Shown piece after piece: positions 17,980 through 27,107 of a stretch of DNA of 64,000 bases (position 1 is the stretch's first letter; each line of letters starts with the position of its first letter). The stretch comes from Manganibacter manganicus. Its GTDB lineage: Bacteria; Pseudomonadota; Alphaproteobacteria; Rhizobiales; Rhizobiaceae. The translations under genes and the position numbers were made by a program. The stretch is taken from assembly GCF_002075885.1 (NCBI RefSeq), contig NZ_MDET01000001.1, positions 290,564-354,563 on the forward strand. Direction: 5' to 3'. Under the pieces are notes generated by a model. That model was given only the letters and a program-made list of their open reading frames with translations. It was not told the DNA's origin and did not search any database.

Positions 17980-20118
17980 TCAGCCTCCAAATCGCATGGT
18001 TGCACCGAGTTTCAACGTGATGCCGGGTTCGTAGAGGACTCCAGTGGATGGATCCGAAAGTGCGTTTACATAGGTCACGTCAAAGAGATTATCCACGCGG
18101 AAATCGACCTTGAGATTATCGTTCACGTTGTATTGGGCAAACGCGTTCACCAGCGTGTAGTCACCGGCAACGGTGTTGCCTCTGGGTGCGGCATTGTATT
18201 GCACTTCGGTGCCGACAAGCAGCCTGTCCTCAAGAAAACGAAGGCCCAGTTGCCCGGTTACCTGAGCGGACGGAATAGTATCAAGTTCCTCTCTTATGCC
18301 GCTTTTGTCCGTTTTGTGTCCGTTGATGACCGAAGCGGAAAGGCCGACGTAACCCCAGCCTGCATCATAAAGGCTCTGGAGTTCGAAGCCTTCGATTTTC
18401 GCATTGGCGAAATTTTGATTTTGTTGGGAGCAGGGCCAAGGCGTTGAACAGGTTGGATTACCCTCTTGGAAGCCGATGAAGTCATCGACGTCGTTGTGGA
18501 AATAAGCTGCTTTGAGCCGAATATTGTCGTCGCTGTTGAAAATGCCGTTGAGCCGATAATTGGTGCCGAACTCCCAGGTTTTTGCGGTCTCGGGCTTAAG
18601 ATTTGGATTGGGCAGGAACGGGAAGGGCGCGCCTCCCGGATGTATGCCGCTGATCAGCGTTTCGGCGACGGTTGGTGCGCGATAGCCTTCGGCATAGGTT
18701 CCGTAGAATTGCAGGCCGCTCAATGCCTCGCTGTCGAAGGGTGAAACCCCGACCGTTATGCGCGGGGACACACGATCACCGGAATTGTCCACGCCATTTC
18801 CCTTGAGGCTATAATTATCGTAGCGAAGCCCGCCGATCACCTCCAGCCAATCATATGTAACCTTGTCCTGAATGTAGGCTCCCCATAACCGGCGCTTGCC
18901 GGATGGATTGAAGAAGTCACTTCCGCCGCCGGGAGCGTGCGTGGCGACATCGTCCATCAGCCAATCTCCACCATAGGTGACTTCGTGAGAGAACTCACCG
19001 GTGTCGAAGCGGGATGTATTCCAGATATCCAGGCCGTATGTATCGAGGCCGTAATTGGTAATGCCGCTGGCTCTTTCGCGGTCCATATCGACCTTGCTGA
19101 ACGACGTGTTGATGTGCAGGTCGAGCCATTTCCTATCTTCGTCCGTGATGTTGTAACGGGCGGTGAACGTATTCTGCTTCACATCGTAGTTCTCGTCACC
19201 GCCGACGCTGCTCCAATCATCCTTCGAACCGATCCAACCGAGCTTCAATTCGCTGTTTTCTGTTGGACGGATCGTCGTCTTGACCAATCCGCTGAGCATG
19301 TCGAAGCCGGTGCCGCCCACGCGATCGCCGTCGCCATCCTTATACTCTCCGTAATCACGCCAGACGATGTTGGCGATGATATCCGCTGCGTCGTTGAAGC
19401 GGTAGGCGCCGGTGGCGCCGGTGGTCCAACCTTGTCCATTGGTCTCATAGCGACCCGTGGTCGACGCCGCCCATGTTTCGCCATCGTGCAGAAAATCCGA
19501 GGCGTCTTTGGTTTCGAAAGCAACGACACCGCCAATGGCTCCCGAGCCGTAGGTGTTTGCGACCGGCCCGCGAATGACGTCTACCTGCTTCACGAGGTCG
19601 GGGTCGATGAAAAGCAGGCTTTCGGCGTCATGGCCCATGATTCCGAAATTCTGCCGCGCGCCATCGACGAGCACGGCGACGCGTCCGGCATCCTGCAATC
19701 CGCGTATGTTGATGGTGGATCTCACCCGCTGGGCGCCCGTCTGTACCGCCACGCCAGGCACGCCGTACAGCATTTCGCTCACCGTCGAGGCCATCCGCCG
19801 GTCGAGCTGTTCCTGGTCGATATGGCTGGAAGACGACAGCGATTCGATCGCCGTCTCACCGGTGCGGCTCAAGAGCAGAACCCTGTCGAGCAGGGTCGCG
19901 CCTTTCGCGTTCTTTTCGGCGGCGGCTTTTGCCGTGCCCGCGTCATCGACGTTCTGGCCGGCAACCGCCTGCTGGCCGGAAATATCCTGCGCCATGGCCG
20001 GCGTGCCAGCCAATGCCGCCAGCGCCACGCCTGACAAAAGGGCCGCGCTCGCTCGCGCTGTTGCGGGCGCTCGCCCGGTTCCGAACGACCCCATACGCAT
20101 ACGAATCCCCAACCCCAT
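17980..20118 (-). CDS. bhuA: TonB-dependent heme/hemoglobin receptor (BhuA/HmuR type)
   Basis: A 712-residue outer-membrane receptor. After a long signal sequence the plug domain contains the TonB-box/plug motifs (TAIESLSSSSHI, MLYGVPGVAVQTG, GLQDAGRVAVLVDGARQNF), then a 22-strand-type barrel with YAEGYRAPTV and a C-terminal TMRFGG ending in an outer-membrane-type strand. FRAP/NPNL-type residues (YRAPT, NPNLKPE) match heme receptors. The start ATG at 20118 has GGAG 7 nt upstream. It heads the minus-strand operon driven by the region containing IRO boxes. Confidence 0.9.
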   Translation of the reverse strand: MGLGIRMRMGSFGTGRAPATARASAALLSGVALAALAGTPAMAQDISGQQAVAGQNVDDAGTAKAAAEKNAKGATLLDRVLLLSRTGETAIESLSSSSHIDQEQLDRRMASTVSEMLYGVPGVAVQTGAQRVRSTINIRGLQDAGRVAVLVDGARQNFGIMGHDAESLLFIDPDLVKQVDVIRGPVANTYGSGAIGGVVAFETKDASDFLHDGETWAASTTGRYETNGQGWTTGATGAYRFNDAADIIANIVWRDYGEYKDGDGDRVGGTGFDMLSGLVKTTIRPTENSELKLGWIGSKDDWSSVGGDENYDVKQNTFTARYNITDEDRKWLDLHINTSFSKVDMDRERASGITNYGLDTYGLDIWNTSRFDTGEFSHEVTYGGDWLMDDVATHAPGGGSDFFNPSGKRRLWGAYIQDKVTYDWLEVIGGLRYDNYSLKGNGVDNSGDRVSPRITVGVSPFDSEALSGLQFYGTYAEGYRAPTVAETLISGIHPGGAPFPFLPNPNLKPETAKTWEFGTNYRLNGIFNSDDNIRLKAAYFHNDVDDFIGFQEGNPTCSTPWPCSQQNQNFANAKIEGFELQSLYDAGWGYVGLSASVINGHKTDKSGIREELDTIPSAQVTGQLGLRFLEDRLLVGTEVQYNAAPRGNTVAGDYTLVNAFAQYNVNDNLKVDFRVDNLFDVTYVNALSDPSTGVLYEPGITLKLGATMRFGG

Positions 20119-20196
20119 GCTCAACTCCAAAATCCTGTTGGACGCTGGCTGGCGCGGACGCTCGCTTGCGATTGAAATTTTCCAGACCTTTAATCT

Positions 20197-20211
20197 TGAC
20201 TCATTTAGTCC
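20197..20211. promoter_or_regulatory. Probable RirA IRO-box (imperfect) upstream of bhuA
   Basis: TGA-N9-TCC containing the inverted repeat GACT-N5-AGTC. It lies 79 nt before the receptor start and differs from the IRO consensus TGA-N9-TCA by one base. With the next box it could give RirA control of both divergent heme operons. Confidence 0.45.
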
Positions 20212-20233
20212 GGTATTGCACTGCTAGTAAACA

Positions 20234-20248
20234 TGATTGATATAGTCA
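20234..20248. promoter_or_regulatory. RirA IRO-box between bhuA and hmuP
   Basis: An exact TGA-N9-TCA match containing TTGA-TATAG-TCAA. It lies 72 nt ahead of hmuP and 116 nt ahead of bhuA. The IRO box is the operator described for RirA in rhizobia, and rirA itself is 4 kb away. Confidence 0.6.
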
Positions 20249-20319
20249 AGAAATGAATCGGCGTTCTCACCAGACGCCGGCAGGGGCCGCGGGGCGGTTG
20301 AAAAGAGGGACTTGGCAAG

Positions 20320-20529
20320 ATGAATTCGCACACGCCCGACGGTTTCCGTCATCGCTACCGCCGCTCGGAAACGGAGCCGGCTCCGCGCTTCGAATCCATG
20401 CCTCTTTCGGTGCGCACTTTATCGAGCAGCGCGCTTTTCCAGGGCGAGCACGAGATCGGCATCGAGCATCACGGTGCGCTCTACCGGCTGAAGATCACCC
20501 GGCAGGGCAAACTCATTCTCAATAAGTAA
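20320..20529 (+). CDS. hmuP: Hemin uptake protein HmuP/HemP
   Basis: A 69-residue protein with the HemP/HmuP signature: [22 protein letters not shown] and the C-terminal [13 protein letters not shown] ending ([11 protein letters not shown]). HmuP in rhizobia is a small cytoplasmic regulator needed for expression of the heme receptor gene. It starts the hmu operon on the plus strand, divergent from bhuA. An upstream ATG in another frame at 20253 is not used. Confidence 0.85.
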   Translation: MNSHTPDGFRHRYRRSETEPAPRFESMPLSVRTLSSSALFQGEHEIGIEHHGALYRLKITRQGKLILNK

Positions 20530-20587
20530 CCACGGTCAACACGTAATTACAGCCAGCCGCAGGGCGGGCCAGCAGACAGGTGTAGCG

Positions 20588-21625
20588 ATGGATCAGCGCG
20601 TAAGGCCCGGCCCACAGGAAATCAGGCGGGCACGATCGGAAAATCCCAAAATGCGCGAGCGCGATCTTGCGGCGCAACTTGGCATTTCGGAGGTCGAACT
20701 GGTGGCCGCGCATTGCGGCGACGGTGTCAGGCGGCTGGAGCCGCGCGTCAACGACCTGCTGAAAGGCCTTGAAGCGGTTGGCGAAGTGATGGCGCTGACG
20801 CGCAATGAAAGCGCCGTGCATGAAACGATCGGCGTTTACGACAAGGTCGTGACCGGCGATCACAGCGCCATGGCGCTCGGCAGGGATATCGATCTGCGCA
20901 TTTTCCCGAAAGTCTGGGCGCATGGCTTCGCCGTGGAAAAGCGCGGCGAAGGCGAGGTGCGCCACAGCCTGCAATTCTTCGACAAGGCAGGCGATGCCGT
21001 GCACAAGATCCATCTGCGCGCGTCGTCCAATCTTTATGCCTATCAGAAACTGGTCGGCGAGCTTCTGTCTGCCGACCAGAATCCGGGCATCGAGGTGATC
21101 GCGGCGGATCGTGCCGAGCCGGCGGAAATTGGTGAGGTCGACATTGCGGATTTGCGCGCTCGCTGGAGCCGGCTGAAGGACGTTCACGAATTTTTCGGCA
21201 TGCTGCGCACATTGAAGCTCGAACGGCGCCGGGCGCTGCATCTGGTCGGAGAAGACTATGCCTGGCGGCTTGCTGACGGCGCTATCGCGACCATGCTCGA
21301 TCAGGCTGTCGCGCAGGAACTACCGATCATGTGCTTTGTCGGCAGCGGCGGCTGCGTGCAGATCCATTCGGGGCCGGTTCAGAACATCAAGCCCATGGGG
21401 CCATGGCTCAACGTGCTCGACGAGACGTTCCACCTGCATTTGCGGCTCGACCATATCCATGAGGTCTGGGGCGTGCGCAAGCCGACCGGCGAGGGCCATG
21501 TCACCTCGCTGGAAGCCTATGACGCGGCCGGCCGGCTGATCATCCAGTTCTTCGGCGAGCGCCATGAGGGCGAGCCGGAACTGGCGGACTGGCGCGCGCT
21601 GGCCGAAGGGCTGCCGCGTCCATGA
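20588..21625 (+). CDS. hmuS: Heme-handling protein HmuS (hemin-degrading factor)
   Basis: A 345-residue HmuS/HemS/ChuX-like protein made of two repeated halves. Each half carries the family pattern (VMALTRNESAVHETIGVYDKV in the first, MCFVGSGGCVQIHSGPVQ in the second). It receives heme inside the cell after import and passes it on or helps degrade it. It overlaps hmuT by 4 nt, consistent with translational coupling. Confidence 0.93.
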   Translation: MDQRVRPGPQEIRRARSENPKMRERDLAAQLGISEVELVAAHCGDGVRRLEPRVNDLLKGLEAVGEVMALTRNESAVHETIGVYDKVVTGDHSAMALGRDIDLRIFPKVWAHGFAVEKRGEGEVRHSLQFFDKAGDAVHKIHLRASSNLYAYQKLVGELLSADQNPGIEVIAADRAEPAEIGEVDIADLRARWSRLKDVHEFFGMLRTLKLERRRALHLVGEDYAWRLADGAIATMLDQAVAQELPIMCFVGSGGCVQIHSGPVQNIKPMGPWLNVLDETFHLHLRLDHIHEVWGVRKPTGEGHVTSLEAYDAAGRLIIQFFGERHEGEPELADWRALAEGLPRP

Positions 21626-22512
21626 GCAGATTCCTGCAACTGGCGCGCATCGCCGCATTCGGCCTTTCCATCGCAATCGGGCTGCCGTTTGCCGCGCATG
21701 CCGCCGATGGCGTGAAGGAATTTCCCGACAAGGCAAGGATCGTTTCGATCGGCGGGTCGATCACCGAGATCGTCTATGCGCTTGGCGAACAGGATCGGCT
21801 CGTCGCCCGCGATTCGACCAGCACCTATCCGGCGGCGGCGCGGGAACTGCCCGATGTCGGCTATATGCGCCAGCTTTCGCCGGAAGGTGTGTTGTCCGTC
21901 AATCCGACCGGAATATTGGCGTTGCAGGGCAGCGGGCCGGCCGAAACAGTCGATGTGCTGAAGAAGGCCGATATCGCCTATATCGAGGTTCCCGAAAGCT
22001 TCGACCATCAGGGCATATTGGGCAAGGTTCGTGCTGTCGGTGCCGCGCTCGGTGTCGATGACAAGGCCGAAGCGCTGGCCGGCGAGTTGGATAGCGAGTT
22101 GAAGGCCGCCGAAGACCTGACGACGGGTATCGAGAAGCGCAAGCGGGTATTGTTCATCCTGTCGGTGCAGGGCGGCAAGGTCATGGCGTCCGGCAGCGGC
22201 ACCGCCGCCAACGGCATCATCCAGCTTGCCGGCGGGGTCAATGCGATCGACGGGTTTTCCGGCTACAAGCAATTGTCGGACGAGGCGATCATCACGGCAA
22301 AGCCGGATCTGATCCTGATGATGGACCATGCCGGCCCGGCGGTTCCGGACGACGCCTTGTTCGCCAATGCCGCGATTGCGGCCACGCCGGCCGGTGCCGA
22401 GCGACGGGTCCTGCGCATGGACGGGTCCTACCTGCTGGGCTTCGGGCCGCGCACGGCGGGAGCGATCCACGATCTGGCCGTCGCGCTCTATGGCGACGAA
22501 CTCGCCAACTGA
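21622..22512 (+). CDS. hmuT: Heme ABC transporter, periplasmic heme-binding protein
   Basis: A 296-residue cluster A-III substrate-binding protein with a signal peptide (cleavage after AAHA). The N-lobe starts RIVSIGGSITEIVYALGEQDRLVARD, typical of BtuF/HmuT. A Tyr (near residue 75, DVGYMRQLS) and the C-lobe Tyr (SGYKQLSDE) are candidate heme ligands. It delivers heme from the receptor to HmuUV. Confidence 0.93.
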   Translation: MSRFLQLARIAAFGLSIAIGLPFAAHAADGVKEFPDKARIVSIGGSITEIVYALGEQDRLVARDSTSTYPAAARELPDVGYMRQLSPEGVLSVNPTGILALQGSGPAETVDVLKKADIAYIEVPESFDHQGILGKVRAVGAALGVDDKAEALAGELDSELKAAEDLTTGIEKRKRVLFILSVQGGKVMASGSGTAANGIIQLAGGVNAIDGFSGYKQLSDEAIITAKPDLILMMDHAGPAVPDDALFANAAIAATPAGAERRVLRMDGSYLLGFGPRTAGAIHDLAVALYGDELAN

Positions 22513-22527
22513 CGGGAGCAGGCGCGA

Positions 22528-23628
22528 ATGGCCGATCAGTCGGTGGCCGGGCTTTCCGGGATGGCATCGGGTATGGCTGGGGACCGGTCCGCCCGCGCGC
22601 GTCTGGTCATTGCCGGCCTGTGTGTCGCGCTCGGTGCCGCGATGCTGTTCAGCCTTACGTCCGGCGCATCCGATGCCTCCGCATTGGCCGTTCTTCACGA
22701 CGGGCTGTTCGGGGCCTCCGGCGGTATGGATGCGCTCAGCGCCCGTGACCGGCTGATCGTCTATGATATCCGCCTGCCGCGCGTGATGATGGGCGTGCTG
22801 GTGGGGGCAGCACTTGCCGTATCGGGCGCGGTCATGCAGGGGCTGTTCCGCAACCCGTTGGCCGATCCCGGCCTGATCGGCGTTTCGGCAGGGGCCAGCC
22901 TCGGGGCGGTTGCCATTATCGTGCTCGGCGGCAGTATGCTTGCTCCGCTCATGGCATTTTTCGGGACTTTCACACTGCCGCTGGCGGCTTTTTGCGGCGG
23001 CCTTGCGGTCACGCTGGTGCTTTACCAAGTGGCGACGCGGCGCGGGCAAACCTCCGTCGCCACCATGCTGCTTGCCGGCATCGCGCTTGCGGCGCTGGCC
23101 ATGGCGGCAACCGGGGTTCTGATTTTCGTCGCCGATGACAGGCAATTGCGCGACCTGACCTTCTGGTCGCTCGGCTCGCTGGCGGGCGCGACGTGGCAGA
23201 AGATCGGCGTCGTGGCGCCGGTGATCGTGCTTTCGCTGGCGGCAATGCCGTTTCTGGCGCGGGGCCTGAATGCGCTTGCGCTGGGCGAAGCCACCGCAAC
23301 CCATCTGGGGATCGCCGTGCAGCGGCTGAAATATGTCGCCATCGTCGGCGTGGCGGCGGCTGTCGGTTCGGCCGTCGCTGTCAGCGGCGGCATCGGCTTC
23401 ATCGGCATTGTCGTGCCGCATCTGCTTCGCCTCGCCATCGGGCCGGACAACCGCTATCTGCTGCCGGCTTCGGCGCTTCTGGGCGCCACGCTTCTGCTTC
23501 TGGCCGATGCCGTGGCGCGCACCGTCGTTTCACCGGCAGAACTGCCGATCGGCATCGTCACCGCCTTTGCCGGCGCGCCGTTCTTCCTTTGGATATTGCT
23601 GCGCAAGCGCGGCATTCTGGACCTTTGA
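22528..23628 (+). CDS. hmuU: Heme ABC transporter permease
   Basis: A 366-residue FecCD-family permease with about ten transmembrane helices. Family landmarks are DIRLPRVMMGVLVGAALAVSGAVMQGLFRNPLADP near residues 78-112 (only short parts quoted here), GIGFIGIVVPHLLRL near 290, and PAELPIGIVTAFAGAPFF close to the end. It is inner-membrane partner of HmuV. Confidence 0.94.
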   Translation: MADQSVAGLSGMASGMAGDRSARARLVIAGLCVALGAAMLFSLTSGASDASALAVLHDGLFGASGGMDALSARDRLIVYDIRLPRVMMGVLVGAALAVSGAVMQGLFRNPLADPGLIGVSAGASLGAVAIIVLGGSMLAPLMAFFGTFTLPLAAFCGGLAVTLVLYQVATRRGQTSVATMLLAGIALAALAMAATGVLIFVADDRQLRDLTFWSLGSLAGATWQKIGVVAPVIVLSLAAMPFLARGLNALALGEATATHLGIAVQRLKYVAIVGVAAAVGSAVAVSGGIGFIGIVVPHLLRLAIGPDNRYLLPASALLGATLLLLADAVARTVVSPAELPIGIVTAFAGAPFFLWILLRKRGILDL

Positions 23629-23633
23629 GCGCC

Positions 23634-24422
23634 ATGATCGAAGCCCAGGACCTGACGGTTGAAATCGGTAGACGGCGCATTGTTTCCGGCGTCGATTTCC
23701 AGGCGCGAGCGGGTGAAATCACCGTCATCGTCGGGCCGAACGGATCAGGCAAGACGACCTTTCTCAAGGCGCTTTGCGGCGAACTGGCCTATGGCGGCAG
23801 GGTCAGCCTCAACGGGCAGGACCTTGCCGCGATGAAGCCGGTGAAGGCGGCGGGCCTGCGTGCCGTGCTGCCGCAGGCGGCCGTGCTGGCCTTTCCGTTC
23901 ACCGTGCGCGAGGTCGTTCGGCTGGGATTGGTCGGTGGACGGTCCGGCGTCTCGGCGGGCGAGGAGGGCCGCTTGCCCGAACGCGCGCTGGCGCGTGTCG
24001 ATCTCGACGGCTTCGCCGGCCGCTTCTATCAGGAACTTTCCGGCGGCGAACAGCAGCGCGTGCAACTCGCCCGCGTGCTCTGCCAGGTCTGGGCGCCGGT
24101 GCTGGATGGCCAGCCCCGCTATTTGTTCCTGGACGAGCCGGTATCGAGCCTCGACATCAGGCACCAGTTGACCATCATGGATATTGCCCGCGATTTCGCC
24201 GGCCAGGGCGGCGGTGTCGTCGCCATTCTGCACGATCTCAATCTGGCGGCGATGTATGCCGACAGGCTGTGTGTCATGCACCGTGGGCAGCTTTCCGCAA
24301 CGGGAGCGCCGGGCGACATCCTCGACGACAGGCTGGTCGAGACGGTATTCGGCTGCCGGTTGCAGGTCGGCAAGCTCCCACCGAAGGGGATGCCCTTCGT
24401 CCTGCCGCAATCCGTCTACTGA
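23634..24422 (+). CDS. hmuV: Heme ABC transporter ATP-binding protein
   Basis: A 262-residue ABC ATPase: Walker A GPNGSGKT (near 37-44), signature LSGGEQQR (near 138), Walker B YLFLDEP (near 163), and H-loop ILHDLN. The start ATG at 23634 follows the hmuU stop by 5 nt; the open frame extends far upstream into hmuU in a different frame and is not used. It powers HmuU. Confidence 0.94.
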   Translation: MIEAQDLTVEIGRRRIVSGVDFQARAGEITVIVGPNGSGKTTFLKALCGELAYGGRVSLNGQDLAAMKPVKAAGLRAVLPQAAVLAFPFTVREVVRLGLVGGRSGVSAGEEGRLPERALARVDLDGFAGRFYQELSGGEQQRVQLARVLCQVWAPVLDGQPRYLFLDEPVSSLDIRHQLTIMDIARDFAGQGGGVVAILHDLNLAAMYADRLCVMHRGQLSATGAPGDILDDRLVETVFGCRLQVGKLPPKGMPFVLPQSVY

Positions 24423-24449
24423 GAATTATCTGGCGGCTTACCGGAAATA

Positions 24450-24911
24450 TCAGGCGGCCGGCGCGTGCCGTTCCAGTTGATCGATGCCGAGCAGATCACG
24501 CATCAGCGGCCGCTTGGCGGCGAGTTCGGCAATGGTGTGGCGCTCGAGGACCGCGAAGAACGCGCCGAGCGCCTCACGCAAGGCCGAATTCAGGCCACAA
24601 CTGTCGATGAGCGGGCAGTCGGTCGCGTCGTTCTCGAAACATTCGGCCATGGCGAAGCTTTCCTCCGTCACGCGCACGACATCAAACAGGTTGATCTCCT
24701 CGGCCGGCTTGCCGAGCCTCACGCCGCCATGGCGGCCGCGCACGGTCTTGACGAGGCCGTTTTCGACCAGCGGCTGCAATATCTTGAACAGGAACAGTTC
24801 CGAAACCGAGTAGGCCGCGGCGATTTCGGGAATTCGGCTGAGTTGCCCGTCATTGGCGGCGCAGTACATCAGGATACGGATGGCGTAATTGGTTTGGCGT
24901 GTCAGTCGCAT
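24450..24911 (-). CDS. rirA: Rrf2-family iron-responsive regulator RirA
   Basis: A 153-residue Rrf2 winged-helix protein that matches rhizobial RirA from its first residues (MRLTRQTNYAIRILMYCAAND). The three Fe-S cluster cysteines are at C91, C99 and C105. RirA with its cluster represses iron-uptake genes when iron is sufficient by binding IRO boxes. It is convergent with hmuV (27 nt) and its upstream region has an IRO box of its own. Linkage to the heme operon is a natural regulon pairing. Confidence 0.93.
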   Translation of the reverse strand: MRLTRQTNYAIRILMYCAANDGQLSRIPEIAAAYSVSELFLFKILQPLVENGLVKTVRGRHGGVRLGKPAEEINLFDVVRVTEESFAMAECFENDATDCPLIDSCGLNSALREALGAFFAVLERHTIAELAAKRPLMRDLLGIDQLERHAPAA

Positions 24912-24967
24912 GGGACGTCCTTTCGAAGCGAGCCCGCAGGCTGCTTTGCCGAATATGGCCTATACCT

Positions 24968-24980
24968 TGGAATAATTCCA
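24968..24980. promoter_or_regulatory. TGGAAT-A-ATTCCA palindrome upstream of rirA
   Basis: A perfect 6-1-6 palindrome 57 nt before rirA. It resembles the core of the Irr ICE motif (AGAA-N3-TTCT type: GGAA-TAA-TTCC). Irr control of rirA is known in Agrobacterium, so an Irr site is plausible but unproven. Confidence 0.35.
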
Positions 24981-25000
24981 GACAGGCCCGGCATTATAGG

Positions 25001-25015
25001 TGATTTAATTCGTCA
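25001..25015. promoter_or_regulatory. IRO-box upstream of rirA
   Basis: An exact TGA-N9-TCA inside the larger inverted repeat AGGTGA-N9-TCACCT, 90 nt before rirA and 116 nt before the divergent GNAT gene. Autoregulation by RirA is the simplest reading. Confidence 0.5.
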
Positions 25016-25130
25016 CCTTTGCGTGTCGGACAGGGCTGCTATCCGCCAACGCGGCTTGCAGGTGATGTTGCGAGGCACGATATCACGCATGTCGAGATGC
25101 GACTCGGGGAGGACCCACGAGGACGACGAC

Positions 25131-25670
25131 ATGGAAAGCCACATCATTCATCTTCTCCCGGCCAAAGGCGTTATCCGCCAGTTGCGACCGTCCGACCTGC
25201 CGCGTTTTCGCGCGCATCTGCTGCGCCTTGATGCGCAGAGCCGCCGGGACCGATTCAATGGCCTGACCAGCGACGAATTCATCGTCTGCTATGCGGATCG
25301 CTCGTTTGCCCAGGGCACGGCGGTGATTGGCTATGTCGAGGATGACGAGGTGCTGGGCGCGGCCGAACTGCACGAGCGGGCCGAAGAAGCGGAGCCGACT
25401 GCCGAGATTGCCTTTTCGGTCGAGCATCATTTGCAGCATCGTGGCATTGGCGGCAAATTGTTCGAGCGGCTGATCGCGCAGGCAAGGGGACTTGGATATA
25501 CGAGATTGCGCGTGACCACGCATGCCCAGAATGCGGCGATGCGGGCACTGGCGCGGCGCTTTAGCGCGACCCTCAGCTTTGAAGACGGCGAGGCTGTCGG
25601 CACGATCGATCTGGAACCATTGAGGCCGGTGTTCGAGAGGGCCGCCGGGCGAGCTCAAGGCAGAGTCTGA
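25131..25670 (+). CDS. GNAT-family N-acetyltransferase
   Basis: A 179-residue acetyltransferase of the GNAT fold. The acetyl-CoA P-loop motif is near residues 100-112 (HHLQHRGIGGKLFE), preceded by AEIAFSVE on beta strand 4. The start at 25131 has GAGGACG upstream; the open frame runs back through the rirA antisense and is not used. The substrate is unknown. It is divergent from rirA across a region with putative iron-regulator sites, so iron-dependent expression is possible. Confidence 0.82.
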   Translation: MESHIIHLLPAKGVIRQLRPSDLPRFRAHLLRLDAQSRRDRFNGLTSDEFIVCYADRSFAQGTAVIGYVEDDEVLGAAELHERAEEAEPTAEIAFSVEHHLQHRGIGGKLFERLIAQARGLGYTRLRVTTHAQNAAMRALARRFSATLSFEDGEAVGTIDLEPLRPVFERAAGRAQGRV

Positions 25671-25721
25671 GGAAAGGCCGCGCCATCGACGCGGCCCGTC
25701 GGGCACTTTGTTTTTATCCGG

Positions 25722-26915
25722 TCAATCCTGATTTGCCGTGACCGAAACGCCCAGCGTCTTGGTCAGGGTCTTCGGGTCGGACATGGCGCCGGCCGCGATC
25801 ATGGCGAAGGGCACCGGCGTCGCCGGCTTCGCCGTGATCTCGATGCTTCTGGGGTCGTCGAGATAAGCGTTTACGGCTTTGGAGGCCTGAGCGGTCAATT
25901 CGGGATTATTGAGTTGCGCCAGCCCGAAGGGCACGATCGCCTTGGCCTGGTTGGCGATGTCCTTGCCGGACATGCCCTGCTGCTTGCCGACATAGTCGAG
26001 GATCTTGTTGGTCAGCGAATCGTCGTCGAAACGAATTGACGCGCTGGTGAAGGTCAATTGCTGCATCAGGCCGAGCATGGCCATGCTTTGTGCGGAAGAG
26101 TCCGCGCCTTCCGGCTGCGCCGCCATCTTCTTCTGGAGATCCTGCAGAGACTTGATGAAATCCAGCGTGTAGCCGCCGATGCTGAATGTCAGGCCGAATG
26201 TGCCGGCATTGTCCACGGCGATGTCGTATTGGGACAGGACCATCTGGCCGTCCGAAGGCTGCCAGGAACCGGCCATCTTCATATTGCCGGAAATGGTCTG
26301 GTAGCCGAGCGCGTCGATGGCCTGTTTGGATTTAGGGTCCTTGACCAGTGAAAGATCGCCGGTGAACTCCTCCACGCTGCCCTTGAATTCGAGCGGATTG
26401 CCGTCGGCCGGCAGGGTAACGTCCACCGTGAAATTCTCGAGTGAAAAGGCGGTCTTGTCGCCCTTCTTGACGGTGAGATGGTCGAGATTGGCCGATTTGT
26501 ACATCATGATCGAGGCAAGCGGGTCGGTGCTGCCTTCCGCCGGCAGGCTGACGCCATGCATGACGAAGGGGCTCAACTCGATGGTCGTGCCGTCCTTGGT
26601 GCGCGTGAAATTTCCGGTGGAGGCGGTGTCGATGGTGTAGCCGCCATTATCCTCGCTGACGCCTTCCAGAACGATGTCGCCGATCGGCAATCCGTCCTTT
26701 TCACCCGCCGCTTTCACCATGACGCTTTCAAGCGTCATCTTCGAGGCGTCGCCGTCAACGCCGCTCCAGGTGAGTTCGAGGCCTTGCCCGGCCAGCAATG
26801 TCTTGAGACGCTCGGCAACGGCGGTCGCATCCTGCGCGAAGGCCGAGTGCAGGGGCAGGACGGCGAGAAGACCTGCGAAGGCCAGTTTGCTGACAGTTGC
26901 GGGAATGGTCCTCAT
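25722..26915 (-). CDS. Secreted protein of unknown function
   Basis: A 397-residue protein with a Sec signal peptide (LAFAGLLAVLPLHSAFAQ) and no domain I recognise. The mature part is rich in alternating hydrophobic/polar stretches (TWSGVDGDASKMTLESVMV, GNFTRTKDGTTIELSPF), suggesting an extended beta architecture of the kind seen in periplasmic lipid-handling or AsmA/DUF945-like proteins, but this is an impression. It is transcribed alone, divergent from parC. Confidence 0.72.
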   Translation of the reverse strand: MRTIPATVSKLAFAGLLAVLPLHSAFAQDATAVAERLKTLLAGQGLELTWSGVDGDASKMTLESVMVKAAGEKDGLPIGDIVLEGVSEDNGGYTIDTASTGNFTRTKDGTTIELSPFVMHGVSLPAEGSTDPLASIMMYKSANLDHLTVKKGDKTAFSLENFTVDVTLPADGNPLEFKGSVEEFTGDLSLVKDPKSKQAIDALGYQTISGNMKMAGSWQPSDGQMVLSQYDIAVDNAGTFGLTFSIGGYTLDFIKSLQDLQKKMAAQPEGADSSAQSMAMLGLMQQLTFTSASIRFDDDSLTNKILDYVGKQQGMSGKDIANQAKAIVPFGLAQLNNPELTAQASKAVNAYLDDPRSIEITAKPATPVPFAMIAAGAMSDPKTLTKTLGVSVTANQD

Positions 26916-27107
26916 TGCGTGCTCCTAAGAGTAGCTGAAATCCTATGCATACCTGCACCGTGCCTGCCTTGAAAAAATACCGGCCGGCGCAAAGCGAGAC
27001 CGAGACAAATGGCGAAAACCGTGGGAAAAGGCAATCGACGATTTTTCATGCCGAGCCGATTTCATCTTGCCCTTGCCGCGAATCACCCTCTCGGCTAGTT
27101 CCAAGCC

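Noticed and set aside
21517..23421. 634-codon minus-strand frame antisense to hmuSTU
   Set aside because: Composition (runs of His, Arg, Gln, Asp) is typical of antisense shadows; hmuS, hmuT and hmuU are certain.
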